A stretch of 64,000 nt of DNA from Paracentrotus lividus (GCA_940671915.1 CALNVZ010000174.1:79628280-79692279); one strand, 5' to 3'. Shown: positions 44,278-57,109, counted from the first letter of the stretch. Notes: generated by a model from the letters alone, not told the origin. A program made the numbers and translations.

Positions 44278-45405
44278 CAGTTTGTGTCAAAAAGAATGGT
44301 ACAGTAGGGGAAAAGTCATTTAGGTATTGAAATCTTTTAAAATCTTATGTATACTATGTTGTACACATGGTATCAAATTAAAGCCAATATATTTTTCTTG
44401 CTGATGCAATTTTTTCAAATAATTTGCTTTTGTAGAAAAAAGATATTGCTAATCTTCTTTTTAAAGACAAGGAATTAACTTCGCGCAAATCTATTGTTCT
44501 TTTTGGTTCATTTTGGGCGGCTTATGTTCGAAACCTACACAAGGGATGGCACATCGTGCACAAAATGAATTTTATTGATTGTACAAAACTAATCATATCT
44601 CAAGATCTACAGCACCAAATGGGGATGAAAAAAAATGTAGAAGAAAGCTTATTATTCCTAGCATGCTTTCTGGAAAATACAAAAGCATTAAAAGGACTCA
44701 TCCGGCTGGAGTTGCATTACTTAGAAAAAATAAAAGTAAAATCGAAAAAAGCACATCACTGAAAATTTCATCAAAATCGGATGAGAAATAGCAAAGTTAT
44801 GAATTTTCTTAGGTTTTGAATTTTTTAGGAAACAGTTCTTTCCAAATTGGCAAACTGATGATGTCTCCAGTCCCCCTAACTTTCTTTGTATTTTAATTGG
44901 TATGTAAATACCAATTATCTATTTCCTGCCCCAAGGACATAAAAACACGGATTAATCCTTGTGGATGTTCAAGGGTCACAAGTGCTTTTACTATTTAGTA
45001 TGAGGGACAGATTTTCTGTATACGCAATATATATGAAAAAATGGAGATAAATAGGATTTCATATAATAAAATACACAAGAAAGTCAGGGGGACTGATGAG
45101 ATCATCAGATTGTCTCATAATTGACACTATTCAAATATTCAAATGAGAGCAATGAGAGCAATTGCGCAAGGATTGTTTTATGCAAAAAATCAGACCTATA
45201 CAAAATGCATAAGCTTTTGTTATTTTCATCGCGATGTTTGATGAAATTTTCTGTGGTATGCTGGGAATATGAAATTCTTCACCCTAATTTTAAGCAAAAA
45301 CTTTTTCATTTTCAGCGCGGAACTCCTCCTTTAAATAGGTTGTGACTACCCTTGATACAATAAAAAAATGTTTCCCAACTGTACCATTTTATTTGACACT
45401 GACTG
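44278..45405. mobile_element. Tc1/mariner-like non-autonomous element (CAGT ends)
   Basis: Left CAGTTTGTGTCAAAAAGAATGGTACAGT and right end (inverted) CAGTCAGTGTCAAATAAAATGGTACAGT make imperfect ~38-bp inverted repeats; TA follows the right end. The 1.1-kb interior has no transposase. It contains sequence like the AAAGGGGAAG family near 44760-44815 and 45230-45335, suggesting nesting. Confidence 0.65.
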
Positions 45406-47274
45406 TACATCTAAATCTTTCCCCCAATAATCATATATTTTTAATTTGGTAGCCTTGTCAAAAGTGTATAGTTCTTTTTGGGGCGCACTGTACTACTATA
45501 GGACTAATACCCCCAGATATCTACGCCTAAAGAAAGTATCCCCTAGTCAAGTACCCCCGGACATGTGTATTACCCTTCAGTTAAATACCCCCTACCTGTA
45601 CCGTCTTATAACCATACTTTTACTTCTCAATTATTATTAAAGTCGTTCATGTATTCATTAAAAAAACACTGTTTACCGATACATAACAATTTACCATTAA
45701 TGAAAATAATGTTTTAAAATGCTACTGTATAAGCGTATAGCTTTCTCGTTAACCACTATTCGATATCTATTTACGTCTTTGATGTTGACCTTTTTACGGT
45801 ATTAATGACACACCCTAAAACAAACAAAAACAAAAACAATACTGTGCAATTTCTGTGTTTTAGAGGAATATGTATTATTAAGTGATGTGTTTTTACGTTT
45901 TAAATTCATTAATTTTATGGGATAGTACTAATGTTTTAATTGTATAGGCCTACATGCCATTGTGTTGGATAAGAATTTGTCCAACGTCTTGTGAAGGAAA
46001 ATAAATGCAGATGAAGATAATAAAGCTGTATGTCCATCTGAAAATACATGGATATAATTATGAAGGGGAAAAACTTCCACTTTAAGACAAGAGTCTTTTA
46101 AGAGCCATATCCATTTTTCGATAATAAAGAAAGTGAAACCATAAGCGGATGACCAATGCTAATTATCAAGAGTGAATGAAACCAGGTAAATTGCACAAAC
46201 ATTATTTTCCGTCCAGATCCGTCGATACATTATAGTGCAATTATTTTGATTGCTCGTGCTTCCCCTTTTATTAGATTAATTGATCTTAATCCAATGTTCA
46301 TTGCATCCCAATGTTAAATACACCCTACACCTGTAATAATTATTTATTCATTCTATTTATTTATTTATTGAGAGGGTATCGACATTCATTTGTCTTCTAT
46401 AGGGACCCTCGATAAAAACACATGTATGAATACATGTAAAATACTATTTCGGAAAATATTATATTGTCATCAATATTAGATATGGGGAAAATATATATTT
46501 TCTCTCTTTAAACTTAACAGAGAAACTTTATTGTTCAATATGACTTTATTCTTTTTTTTTTCACATGTAAACAAACATATTAAAATCAAATCAATTTCGT
46601 AAACATATATTGAATTGAATTGAATTGAATATATTTATTATCCATTTGGAAATTCTTTGTATTATAGTGCTAAGTGCTAAGCGCCATTAAGTACATTCAT
46701 TGGTTACAACGAATCAATTAATTTCTCAACCATATTGCCTTTTTTTTTTTTTAATACTACATTTCAAATAAAATGTTCATTCATATTTTAGATTTCGATA
46801 TCCAGTTACAACATTTTTTTTCTATGACCGCAAGTTCTTTACATGATTCTTATAATTTAGATAACATTTGGCATCATGAATTAGATAGAAATAAATTTAT
46901 TTAAAATGAAATAATATGTTATGATATTTTGGGTTTAAGGTGGAAGCGGTCATCGAACCTTGTAACTTTGGATCTCGATTCACAGTATCATTTCATGGGA
47001 ATCGAAGCCTAAATCTCAGCTTGATTTGAAGATATTACGCAATAGATGGTAGACCAATAATTTGTCATTATTTGTTTACGGGGTCCTAAAACATCAAATG
47101 GGCGGGTTTAAGAACCACCACGGACGTGATGGATCGGAAAATGATCGAAAAGGAAATGATTAGGAGAATGAAAAAAAAAAAGTTTCAGAGTTGGACATTT
47201 CATAGACAGGTTTTGACCGCGGAAGCGTCATTTAATACAAACAGAAAATTAATATCGTTAGTTGTGTTAAAATA
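45406..47274. other. No gene seen
   Basis: AT-rich. Holds short homopolymers, a GAATT tandem run at 46610-46630, and a TTTATTTATTTA stretch near 46350. Confidence 0.5.
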
Positions 47275-48230
47275 CAGTGGTGGCCAAAATTATTATAACA
47301 CCAAGCACATTTAAGTGATTTGAGTTGTTTTCATTCACTTGACCATTTATATACCTATACAATGGTTGGAATGTCTACGAAAGTCATCATTTAGCTTTAA
47401 AAACTAAATAATATAGTCATGCTTTTGGAACTCGCCCCCATCTTGCCGTAAATTCACGTTACGCCAAAAATTGAAAAATTCAAATATTTTGCCCCTATCA
47501 GGTTCAAAGTGTTATAACGTTAAAAACATTATAAGTCTCTTCTTACAAAAGTATACATTTTCTGAAAGGAAATTTCCTTGGAATTTTAAAAATGGCATTT
47601 ATAATAAGGTAGGGTCAAGTAGTAACATCTTATGTGGGGATTTTTTTAATTAATCTGAGGGCCCCCAAATTATTCATTTGGAGCCCCTATTTAAGTCCCT
47701 CTTTTTTCTTACTCTTAATCTTTCACCATATTTGAAAGGCTCATGAAATTTCCTTTCATGAAATATATATTTAAAAGGATTTTTTTTTTCTTCTCATTTC
47801 ATGAAAATAATCCCAATTTAAATGGGCATGATTATTTTGGTCACCTCACGACCAGAGGAGGGCCCAATCCACCCCATCCAGATGTGACTAAATGTCTTGA
47901 AACTGGGGCATATTAGAAGAAATAAGCAAGTAAAGTTTCATACGTTTATCTAAAATACTGTTCGAGTTATCGGCATAGATAATAATCATTTCACATATCT
48001 GCATTCTGAACGCGCCTAGCGTGACATTTTTTTTCTTCAAACTGCGCATTACCCGATTGTCGAAACTATTTGGTATCACAAGATGCGTAATTAGACTATG
48101 CTAAAAAGTCATAAAAGCTTTCGGCATCAAAAAATTATCCATAAACTTACTTCCCCAAATGTACTAGGGCGTTCAGGATCCCATAGATTTTGTGTAGCTT
48201 TGGGTGTTCTAATAATTTTGGCCACCACTG
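47275..48230. mobile_element. Tc1-like non-autonomous transposon (CAGTGGTGGCCAAAATTATTA ends)
   Basis: Left end CAGTGGTGGCCAAAATTATT and an inverted right end that matches for about 32 bases, both flanked by TA (47273-47274, 48231-48232). Length 956 bp. I find no transposase motif in either strand, so it depends on a partner element. Confidence 0.88.
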
Positions 48231-48513
48231 TATATTTTTCCTCTTTTCCTCGGATGATGTCCAATGCAGTTCTTTCATTCGTTGTATTACCGGTAAATCG
48301 TTTGCCTTAAAAGAAAAAGAATATAAATATTTGGAGAAAATAAACACTATGCTATAAAATTATCTTCCCTTATGCATGGTCAGCCCTTAATTCAAACAGG
48401 ATGTAGGGTGTGACTTTAACTTGATGGTTGAACTTACTAAAACATATAACATGACGATGGATATCTGTATCCGGGAAAGAAGTAAATTTAGAAAGTATAA
48501 TTGGTGACATTTT

Positions 48514-48901
48514 ATTACTTGTATTGGTTTATTCTTATTTTTATTTCTATTTTGGTAAATAAACAGTATATGCTTATAATATTATATTGTGCTTGTTGTT
48601 ACGCCTGTTTTTTATATCTTATAAGCACCGTATAAAACAAACTCGTTTTCTTGATAAATATATGATAACTATTTAACAATAAAATGGTGTATTTAAAATG
48701 CTATCATATTACTTGTATTGGTTTATTCTTATTTTTATTTCTATTTTGGTAAATAAAACAGTATACTGCTTATATATTATATTGTGCTTGTTGTTACGCC
48801 TGTTTTTATATCTTTTAAGCACCGTATAAAACAAAACTCGTTTTCTTGATAAATATATGATATATTTAACAATAAAATGGTGTATTTAAAATGCTATCAT
48901 A
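48514..48901 (+). repeat. Recent tandem duplication, two ~194-bp units
   Basis: 48514-48708 and 48709-48901 are nearly identical, from TTACTTGTATTGGTTTATTC to AAAATGCTATCATA. Differences are mostly one-base length changes in homopolymers plus a short deletion in ATGATA(ACT)ATTT. Confidence 0.95.
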
Positions 48902-49003
48902 ATCCACTTGTTAACTATCTGACTAATATCATGGTCACACCGATTGTGGGTGTTTTAAAAGAAAATTCTTCATTTGTTTGTTTTGTTTTGTTTGTTTGTT
49001 GTT

Positions 49004-49027
49004 TTGTTGTTTTTTTTTTTTTTTTTG
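49004..49027 (+). repeat. Poly-T tract
   Basis: Poly-T following GTTTGTTTTGTTTTG-type sequence. Confidence 0.85.
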
Positions 49028-49624
49028 GCAAGAGAGTGTCCCGCAGCATGAGTTTGGGTACTGACAACTGGTGCCTGCAGATATTTACCTTTCAACAGAA
49101 AGCCTGTAGCAAGAGTTTGACCCACCTTGCTCCTGTGTTGTGTGTCTGAAAAAAAAATATACAAAAATTAAACAAAATGTATTTCCGCATGCTGGAGCAA
49201 GGATTTCTGCGAAATCTGACGCGCTTAGAACCGCACGGCCGACGCACGATCGGTTATGACTGTGAAATTACGCAACAAATTACGTATTATAAATCATAAG
49301 TTCGCAAATCTACGTTATGTGAAACACAACATTTAGAGTGTGTTTTCTTGGAATCGTTTCCTCCTTTATCATTGCTTTCTCCCGGAACAAAAATTGGGTT
49401 GGGCATTCAAGTCATTCATGGAAATGAGAATAAATAATTATTATTTATTTTATATCGATTGACACCTCCTATTCTGACGCAGAGATTTTATTTGTCTTCT
49501 ACTTTCTAATGATAAAACTATTAATCAGAATATTCATTCAAACAGCTAAATAACTGAACAAAGACCGACTGAGGAACTTTAAGCAGAAAATACGGAGTTT
49601 TGTGATTGTCGTATTCGTATCCGG

Positions 49625-50215
49625 AACAGTGTTCGACCAAATGGGAATTAGACAAATGGTAAATGTGTTAGTGGCAAATAAACAAAAAGGTAATTAGAGG
49701 AACTGGTTTATAGCCGGCATGGAACTATGTGGAATGGTACGAAAAATACCGGCCCCAAGACCAAGAATTTAGAGGAAAAAAAATTGCGGAAAGTCGATAT
49801 TTAGTTAGTATCCACTTTGGTGTAGCAGGAGTTGGTCTAATTTTGTCTAATAAAAATGGGCTAACCATTTGGTATTTTAACAATTTTGTCTAGATTTCCT
49901 TGGTCTAATATATACTTGGTCTCATTTTCACTTGGTCTAATTTTCAATTCGTCTAATAACCAAATTATCTAATTGCATTTTCTTCTAATTCCAATAAACA
50001 TTTATTTTGGTATATTACCAGTCTGTAAGTAAACTGACTGAGTGGATATTAGACGAAATGGACATTAGATAAAATGGGAATTGGACAAAATGGTAAATAG
50101 GCGAAGTGGCAATGAGACCAAATGGTCATTAGACCAACCAGTTGTAGATGTGAGGTGAGACCAAACGGTCATTAGTCAAAGTGAGTTTAGACCAACTGGC
50201 AATTTACCGATAATT
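49625..50215. repeat. GGTCTAAT-unit repeat (copy 2), with orientation switch
   Basis: From about 49825 to 50000 the unit reads TTGGTCTAAT or TCGTCTAAT. After about 50045 it reads ATTAGACGAAATGG, ATTAGACCAA and GAGACCAAATGG. So the block is an imperfect inverted repeat made of ~15-20-base units. About 200 bases at the left (49625-49690) carry the second orientation again. Confidence 0.7.
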
Positions 50216-50394
50216 TGGGGGCCTTTACACCCTTCCCCTCTCGAGCCACCCCAAAGGAGAGATATTATTAATATTTTTGACGTGCATTTTTTTTTCAATA
50301 TTCACCACCCCCTTCCCCGCTCTAAGTCTCGGCGATCTCGTTACGTAAGTTTTGGAAGTGCTCAAAATTTTGTAGCGAAAAACTCACACTATTG

Positions 50395-50532
50395 GTGGTA
50401 TTCTCTTGCGAAGACGAATTTTCAGACGGATTTCGGACCTATTTTGAGACGGTTTTGAAACTTGTCCACGGAGACGTCTCCTCGACGGAAAAAAAAACTC
50501 GATACTTTTTCTTCCGTCGTAAAGTCGTTTCC

Positions 50533-50563
<31 letters not shown>

Positions 50564-50660
50564 GTCGCGGAGACGTCTCCAATACTCCGCGACTAGTTTT
50601 TAGAACCACGACTGAAAAACAAGTATCGGAGACGTCTCCGCGACAAGCTTCAAACAGGCT
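50395..50660. repeat. GGAGACGTCTCC palindrome-rich repeat (copy 2)
   Basis: GGAGACGTCTCC occurs at about 50479, 50570 and 50630, with TCGCGGAGACGTCTCCAATA and TCGGAGACGTCTCCGCGAC. A poly-T tract (50536-50563) interrupts it. Confidence 0.7.
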
Positions 50661-51016
50661 AAAATGTAGTCCCAAATCTGCTTCCGCGAAGTGCGATACC
50701 ACCATTTGATAGAGATTTGAAGCGATGGAACCACGATTCGCTTCCTTCCGGGTCGTAGCGGAATTGCGGTCAACATGGTCCAATGAGATTGGTGTATAAA
50801 ATAAGAAAAGGGAAGAATAGGGGCAGAATCATACCAATTTCATGAGATAGAGACACAAATGAGTAATCGGAGAGAAAATGTAAAAGAAGGAGAACAGCTG
50901 AAAGTCATGAGGAAAGTAACTAAAAAAAGGGAATAATACAAGAAAACAAATAAACAAGCAAAGTGAAACACAAGAAAAATTAGAAAATTACGATAAAATG
51001 GAGAATAGTGTTGATC

Positions 51017-51195
51017 GAGAGAGAGAGAGAGAGAGAGAGAGGTAAAGAGAGATATAAGAAAAGAGGGGATAGTGACAGTAGAAGAGAAAACGTTGGAAAC
51101 AAATGCTTCGGCAACATTGAGTGCCAAAAAGACTGAATAGGGAAAGAGAGAAGAGAGGGAGAGAGAGAGAGAGAGAGAGAAGAGAGAGAGGAGGT
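51017..51195 (+). repeat. GA-rich microsatellites
   Basis: Two blocks of GAGAGA (51017-51041 and 51155-51195) in purine-rich sequence. Open frames here only reflect the repeat. Confidence 0.9.
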
Positions 51196-51549
51196 ATTAA
51201 GAGAAAAGGAGAAAAAGAGAGAAATATACATAACAAAGTGAGAGGCGGAAAGAGAACTGAAAATTTAAAGTCGAGTTTAAACTCAACCGTCATGTTGCTA
51301 CTGTTCATTGTTTGTAAAACGAAAATGAAAGAAAAAAAAGATAATTATTTTGGATTCTGGATCAAAGTGGGAAAATTACTTAGGAAGGACGGGAATAAAT
51401 GACCGCTATACAAAATCTTATGCAATTTGTATTTAATATCTCATTATTTCATCGCTGTCAAATGTTTATGTTGTCTATTATTCTTCATCTTCTCTATACC
51501 TCTGATTTTCACCATCCATTTTAAACTCTAAATCATCAAGCGTATATCT

Positions 51550-51715
51550 CACCTGCCACGAGACCGATATGAGACAGGTTTGAAACTAGTCGCTTGACAT
51601 GTCTCTTAAGTTTCCGCGATAATTTATGAGTCTCGAAAAATCAAACATGTTTTTCCGTCTCGGAGACGTTGTCTTGGAGTCTCAGAAACGTCTCCGAGAT
51701 CCTCGGGTGAGATAT
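51550..51715. repeat. GACGTCTC-rich repeat (copy 3)
   Basis: CGAGACCGATATGAGACAGG, TCTCGGAGACG and CAGAAACGTCTCCGAGATCC link this block to those at 40900 and 50395. Confidence 0.55.
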
Positions 51716-52930
51716 TAAATTTAAGCTCGTTTACAATTCACTTTATTGACTACATTTATAGTCTCATAATATGCAAACATCTGAGGAAAAAGGGGAAAAC
51801 AATATAGGCCTATGTGAAATACTCGATATACATTGTACCTAGACACTGATGTATTAATTAAACTCTTAATTTGTATTATTAATATGTTTGGAATCCCTGG
51901 CCAGTTTCTTTGTTCATTTTATTATTTTTTATTTGTATGTTTGTTACAATGTTTTAAATGTTAGAAAGAATGTGAAATATCAAAATAGACTGAACTAATC
52001 TGACTGAAATGAATTTTCATGAATCCTTCCTTCCAATAAAGCCTAAAAATATCATTATGATGCAAATACTAATATACCGTTGCCATGGTTGCGTGAAATG
52101 TTGCACTCAAAGGAAAGGGGACGGGAGGGAGATGTAATATAAACAAAAAATGAAGAGAAAGACTTTTATGTTATTTATATAAGTTGGTATAAACATCCTG
52201 TTTTGTTTCTTTGTTTTCGCTATAAAATTTGAAGTCGGTTTACCTCCACAGATCTGAAAGAAGAAAAAAAGGAAGAAAAAGGGGAACTGATAATTAAGGT
52301 CATCATAATTTGGGATAAGGAAGACTAATCAGGGAAATGTACTAAGTCGTATTAAATATAGTTCATATGAAAAGCGTAAGTTATACGATATGAATGAGTA
52401 GGCACGTTAAGTAGGATAAAACATAATAATCATTATTTTGTATTATCGACCGAAACTGAAAGAAGTCTATCAAACGTGACAACTGCTACCTGTATAATAA
52501 CACATACGGAGAGCACAGTTCCATGTTATTTTTTCTTGTTACGGTGACGTAAATTCTGCCATTTTGCTTCTTCTTCTTCTTCTTTTTTTTTTTTTTTGTG
52601 TGGGGGGGGGGGGGGGGTCATTTTGATAGTATGAAGGGAAGCGATGGGGAAAGATATAAAGTTGTTCATGTCGTATATCTAGGCTGTTAGGCTGTTCCGG
52701 ATATACGTACGGTTATAACAGAAGTCGCAGGTTTTTAAATGAAATGTTTCTTTAAAATCCTCTGTATATTTACATAGACGTCATTTTTATGATGCAATGA
52801 ATACACTTTGACTTTGTCAAAGAGACGTACATTATAATTATCGTATTCTTTTTTTTTTAATGGGAAGTGGGGGGGGGGGGCTTAAAGGAATTGAGCTTCT
52901 TGACAGTTACATATGGCACATGACTGAGCA
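51716..52930. other. No gene seen
   Basis: AT-rich sequence with a CTT/poly-T run and a G run (52567-52618), and another T/G run (52850-52881). Confidence 0.5.
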
Positions 52931-52932
52931 TA

Positions 52933-53248
52933 CACTGTAAAAAATATTTGTATTTTTACAGCAAATCTGCTGTCAGCAGAGTCGCCATAAAAAATGTAAT
53001 TTCAAAACAGACATGTTGTAAATTTTTCCTGCAATAATTACAGGAAAATACAAATATACACCAGAGTAACACATTTGTTCCGTTTTAACACAAATATGTA
53101 CCCTAAAAAACCCTAATATTTTTTTCCCCTTCTCTTTCATAAATTCTTAAGAGAGAAATTACAACAAAACTGTTTTTGAATTCCATTTTTATGGCGACTC
53201 TGCCTGACAGCAGATTTGCTGTAAAAATTACAAAATATTTTTACAGTG
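52933..53248. mobile_element. MITE with ~60-bp inverted ends, TA target site
   Basis: CACTGTAAAAAATATTTGTA at the left and TTACAAAATATTTTTACAGTG at the right are inverted and flanked by TA. The match continues through TTACAGCAAATCTGCTGTCA and GGCGACTCTGC. No coding capacity. The CACTG ends suggest Tc1/mariner mobilisation. Confidence 0.9.
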
Positions 53249-53287
53249 TAGAGCATTACAAAAAAAAAATACGTCTCCCGGAATCCA

Positions 53288-53465
53288 CCTCTCTCTCTCT
53301 CTCTGTGATATCTTTCCTCCTCCCCGATCTTTGCCCAGTCCTCCTTCTCTCAACCCTATCTCTATCTCACCTCTTTTCAGCTCTCTCCATCCCTTCCACT
53401 TACTCCCTCCCACACTCTCTTCTCTCTCTCCCTCTGTCTCTGTCTCTCTTTCCCCTCTCGTCTCT
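53288..53465 (+). repeat. CT-rich low-complexity block
   Basis: Pyrimidine-rich sequence with CTCTCTCT blocks. The open frame across it is compositional. Confidence 0.85.
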
Positions 53466-54409
53466 CACTTTCGTGATTTTCAGCACTTGTCTGACAGGAC
53501 ATAATACCCGAAATATGAATTTGATTTACTGCTATTTTCATTGACAATACATTTGAACCTGACTGAACCATCTACATGAAACAGAAAAAAAGGTTATCAC
53601 TGCACGACTCAGTGTAGGTTTGTAATCAATGAATGTGTGATTGCATGATTAACGGATATACGATATGTTTTAGGCTATTGTGGTCAAAGAACCACATTGA
53701 TGATTGTTATGAGTAAATCCATGAATTAGGTTGTTATTTTCCATCTGATTAGTGCATTATTTTGTAGATATCTATTATATCACATAATATGGAATTGATA
53801 TCTAATTATTTATTATTGGGTTGTATATGGAATAGAAATGTGTTGTTAATGGATTCGTTTTTTATATTTATAATACGTTTATTTGCTATAGGGCCTACTG
53901 GACCAGGAAACATATAATATTTAGCACTTCTGAGTTTACAAGTAAGAGTGTCATTAATTTCCCCAGGATTTAAAATGATCATTATGCATATAGATGTTAT
54001 TATGAAAAGGTGATTATAAAGATTAATTGATAAACGCCTGTTCTTTAAAAATAGATCATGGCATTAAAACAACTAGTGGCAATATCTAACCTTAAAATCA
54101 TTATTGCACTCTTGTTTCCGCCAATAAAACTTCTCTTGGACAATTATTGGTCTGTCATATTGCGGGATAATTAAGCTGTTCAGTCTACTAAGTAATACCA
54201 TCGTGAAAGGGAAAATATAATGGAATATACCTATTGATGACTCATATAGCTGAATGGTAGTGAAAGTTATTATGGTGGATCGACAGTTTCTGTGTTGTAA
54301 TTAGGTTTTTTTTTTTTTCTTTTGCATATTTTTCTTCGTATTTTTGTGTTTCTTCATAATCTTAGATGAGCTTCACTTTTTTGTTTCGTGATTTGTAGAA
54401 AATATCTCT

Positions 54410-54451
54410 CCTGTTTCTCTCTCTTCCCCCCCCCCTCTCCACTATATACCC

Positions 54452-54495
<44 letters not shown>

Positions 54496-54521
54496 CTTCT
54501 CTCTCTTTCCTCTCTCTCTCT

Positions 54522-54562
<41 letters not shown>

Positions 54563-54585
54563 CCCTCTCTCTCTCTCTCTCTTAA
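54410..54585 (+). repeat. CT microsatellite
   Basis: Long CTCTCT array with interruptions by C runs. Confidence 0.95.
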
Positions 54586-54949
54586 TCATTTTTATTTCCA
54601 ATGCATCCATGTTTAATATTGATTGATATGTCCCAAAATGGATGAAACATCAATATTTTGAGCGATTATCCTTATTTTACAGCGGCATTTCCGTGTAGTG
54701 CAATTACTGTTTTGAGAACAAATATTTCAAGGGTAAATGAATTGTTGGCTTCCTTTTTGCATTCACAGTGTCTTGTCTTGTAGTTCCAACAAGGAGATAA
54801 TAGTCACAGAGGCGAATCCAGGTTTTCGTGAACGGGGGCACGAACCTGGATTCAGATTTTTTTTACGCCCTGTTGTTTTTTGTCATTAAACGCCAGCCAA
54901 ACAAAAAAATACAGTTAATTTTTTTAACGTCACGCTGGCCAAGCGATAA

Positions 54950-55927
54950 TAGGGTACATGCAGGTAATATGGGCCCCCTAAGCTCATTTGCCTAATTTGC
55001 ATAAAATTACAAAATGACACACAGTCTAATCTTTGTTTATATGAATCAATAACTACTGCTCTAACTTTTATTGTGAAGAAAAACAATTATCACCAACCCC
55101 CCTGTCTGTAATATTCAAATGTTGACGTCATCACCAAAGTGCCCATATTACCTGCATGTGCAGGTAATATGGGCACATGTATTTAATGTATTTTTTTAAA
55201 AAATACAATGACTTTACTATGTCTGGAATTTGCTTAAAATGTTGAAAATCATTAACTTTCAGAAATCATTTGAAATTATAAGACCCTTCAGTAAATAATT
55301 TGACTATATATATCATTGTTTTGTATTTTGCATATTATATCTTGTTTAATATTATGTAAATATTATTGTCATTATACAAATCAATATAGGCCTACAATAA
55401 GTTATTTGTATTGATTATATACTGTGAATATACCAAAAAAAATCGTAGCAAAGAGATTGATGCCTCATCCCAATACTAAGTACCAGAATCATTTCCGCCA
55501 TTTTGGACGGGCCATATTACCTGCACTTATGTTACTATGTCAGGCAAACATTCAATGCCACATAGAACCCATTCACTACAACAAATTGACCTGTATGCGC
55601 TAGTATGATTAAAATTAAACTATAAGCTTACTAAATATACAAACAATTGAGGTTACCCCTCAAACACTCTTTCACCATCACATTCTGTGAAATATCAAAC
55701 TTTACATCAGGGTAAAAAAATGCCGTAAGTTTTACCTACCTTGTTGGTTTTCAGCAATTTTCTCAGAGAAATTTCGGCATCAGATGCTCTCACGGTGATC
55801 GATTTTCGTATACAGTTCATATGAAAAACATTATGGCGCTCACACCGGCCACCGGTCGACGGTCACGACATGATTTGCTTCAGGTGGCCCATATTACCTG
55901 CTTGCCCATACACCTGCATGTACCCTA
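54950..55927. mobile_element. Element with TAGGGTACATGCAGGTAATA ends and repeated GCCCATATTACCTGC
   Basis: The left end TAGGGTACATGCAGGTAATATGGGC is answered at the right by ATATTACCTG and CACCTGCATGTACCCTA in inverted order. The core GCCCATATTACCTGC or its complement occurs at both ends, at 55141-55176 as a near-perfect palindrome, and near 55509. No coding potential seen. Confidence 0.75.
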
Positions 55928-56103
55928 ATTGGTGAGAGAGGGGGATGGGTGTGAAAATTGCCTTCGGCCATTCAAAAGGTCATCTTTATTCATATCATTC
56001 ACTCGGTTGAGGAACAAAATATTTTAACCTGTTTTTCTTCTAAATTTTGGATGTGGCGGGCTTCGGCCAGTAATGCCACCCCGGATCCGCACCTGTGGTC
56101 ATT

Positions 56104-57109
56104 GCAATAACCCATTCAAACATTCTGGCTACGGGGGAAAGTGAAAATAAAACGACGGTGTTAAAGACCGGGCCCGGATCTATCCATCCAGAACTATTGA
56201 GTGTTATATTAACATCAGTTTCGGTAGCTAAAAACTATTAGGTGTTATTTTAACCCACATTCTGGTTTTACAATTCGGACACTTTGGAATGGTGCTGAAT
56301 TTCCATCGATACCAAGTGGGTGTTGATTTGATTCTTGTTGGTGTTAATTTAAACACCAATCAGGTTTTGTTGGAAAAATACATATAGATGCTGTGCGGTT
56401 TTAATAAAAGCAGCTTTTTTGGTGTTAAAAAATATTCCGTTAAGCTTTAAATAACAACTAAAGGTAGGCTAAATAGCTGCTATAGTTTGTGTTATGATAT
56501 ATAATTAAAATATATCATATGAATATTACTTTTACCTTGCAAAAATTTCAACAGAAGTGGTTCTGCAGAATTTGTATTGGACCACAATGTGGTTAGAGGG
56601 AGATAGGTAATCTCATTCCCAAAATCTTAACCACCAAAGTTTTAACACCCGCATGGTGTGGCAATATTTTAACCACCAGCGGTTTTTGGGCCAGTGGGTA
56701 TTGTCTCAGGAAATTAGGTTTTGGCCACCCACATTACATTCAGAATAAACTAGTTTTCACTCCATTTTAGAAGTGTTGTTAGAGCAAAATATAAAAATGG
56801 ATATAAATCACAACATGGTCATTAAGTGGCAGACTTAAGTAGGTGTATATCTCTTAACAAGTAGGAAGTGGCACTTCATTCCCTCTTGAAAAGTGTTTCG
56901 GAATAGCTCAACACTGATTTAATATAATCAGAAATTTTGAATTAAAAAAATAGTCACCTATAGGCCTATACGTCATCTAATTTCTAAATTAAATTCATTT
57001 ATTTTCTGTATTGTTGTGCTTTAATTATTTAATTGTTTAAATCATTAAATTATCTAACTCTGGACACTTGAAGTATTGATTAGCATTGGGAAATAATTGC
57101 CCACAATTG

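Noticed and set aside
50439-50783. Open frame of 114 codons on the minus strand with repeated RGDVSDT and ETSPRQ-like text
   Set aside because: It translates the GGAGACGTCTCC repeat and a poly-T tract (a Lys run), so it is compositional.
51121-51402. Arg/Glu-rich plus-strand open frame
   Set aside because: It is produced by GA-rich low-complexity DNA.
54362-54610. Glu/Arg-rich minus-strand open frame
   Set aside because: It is the translation of a CT microsatellite.
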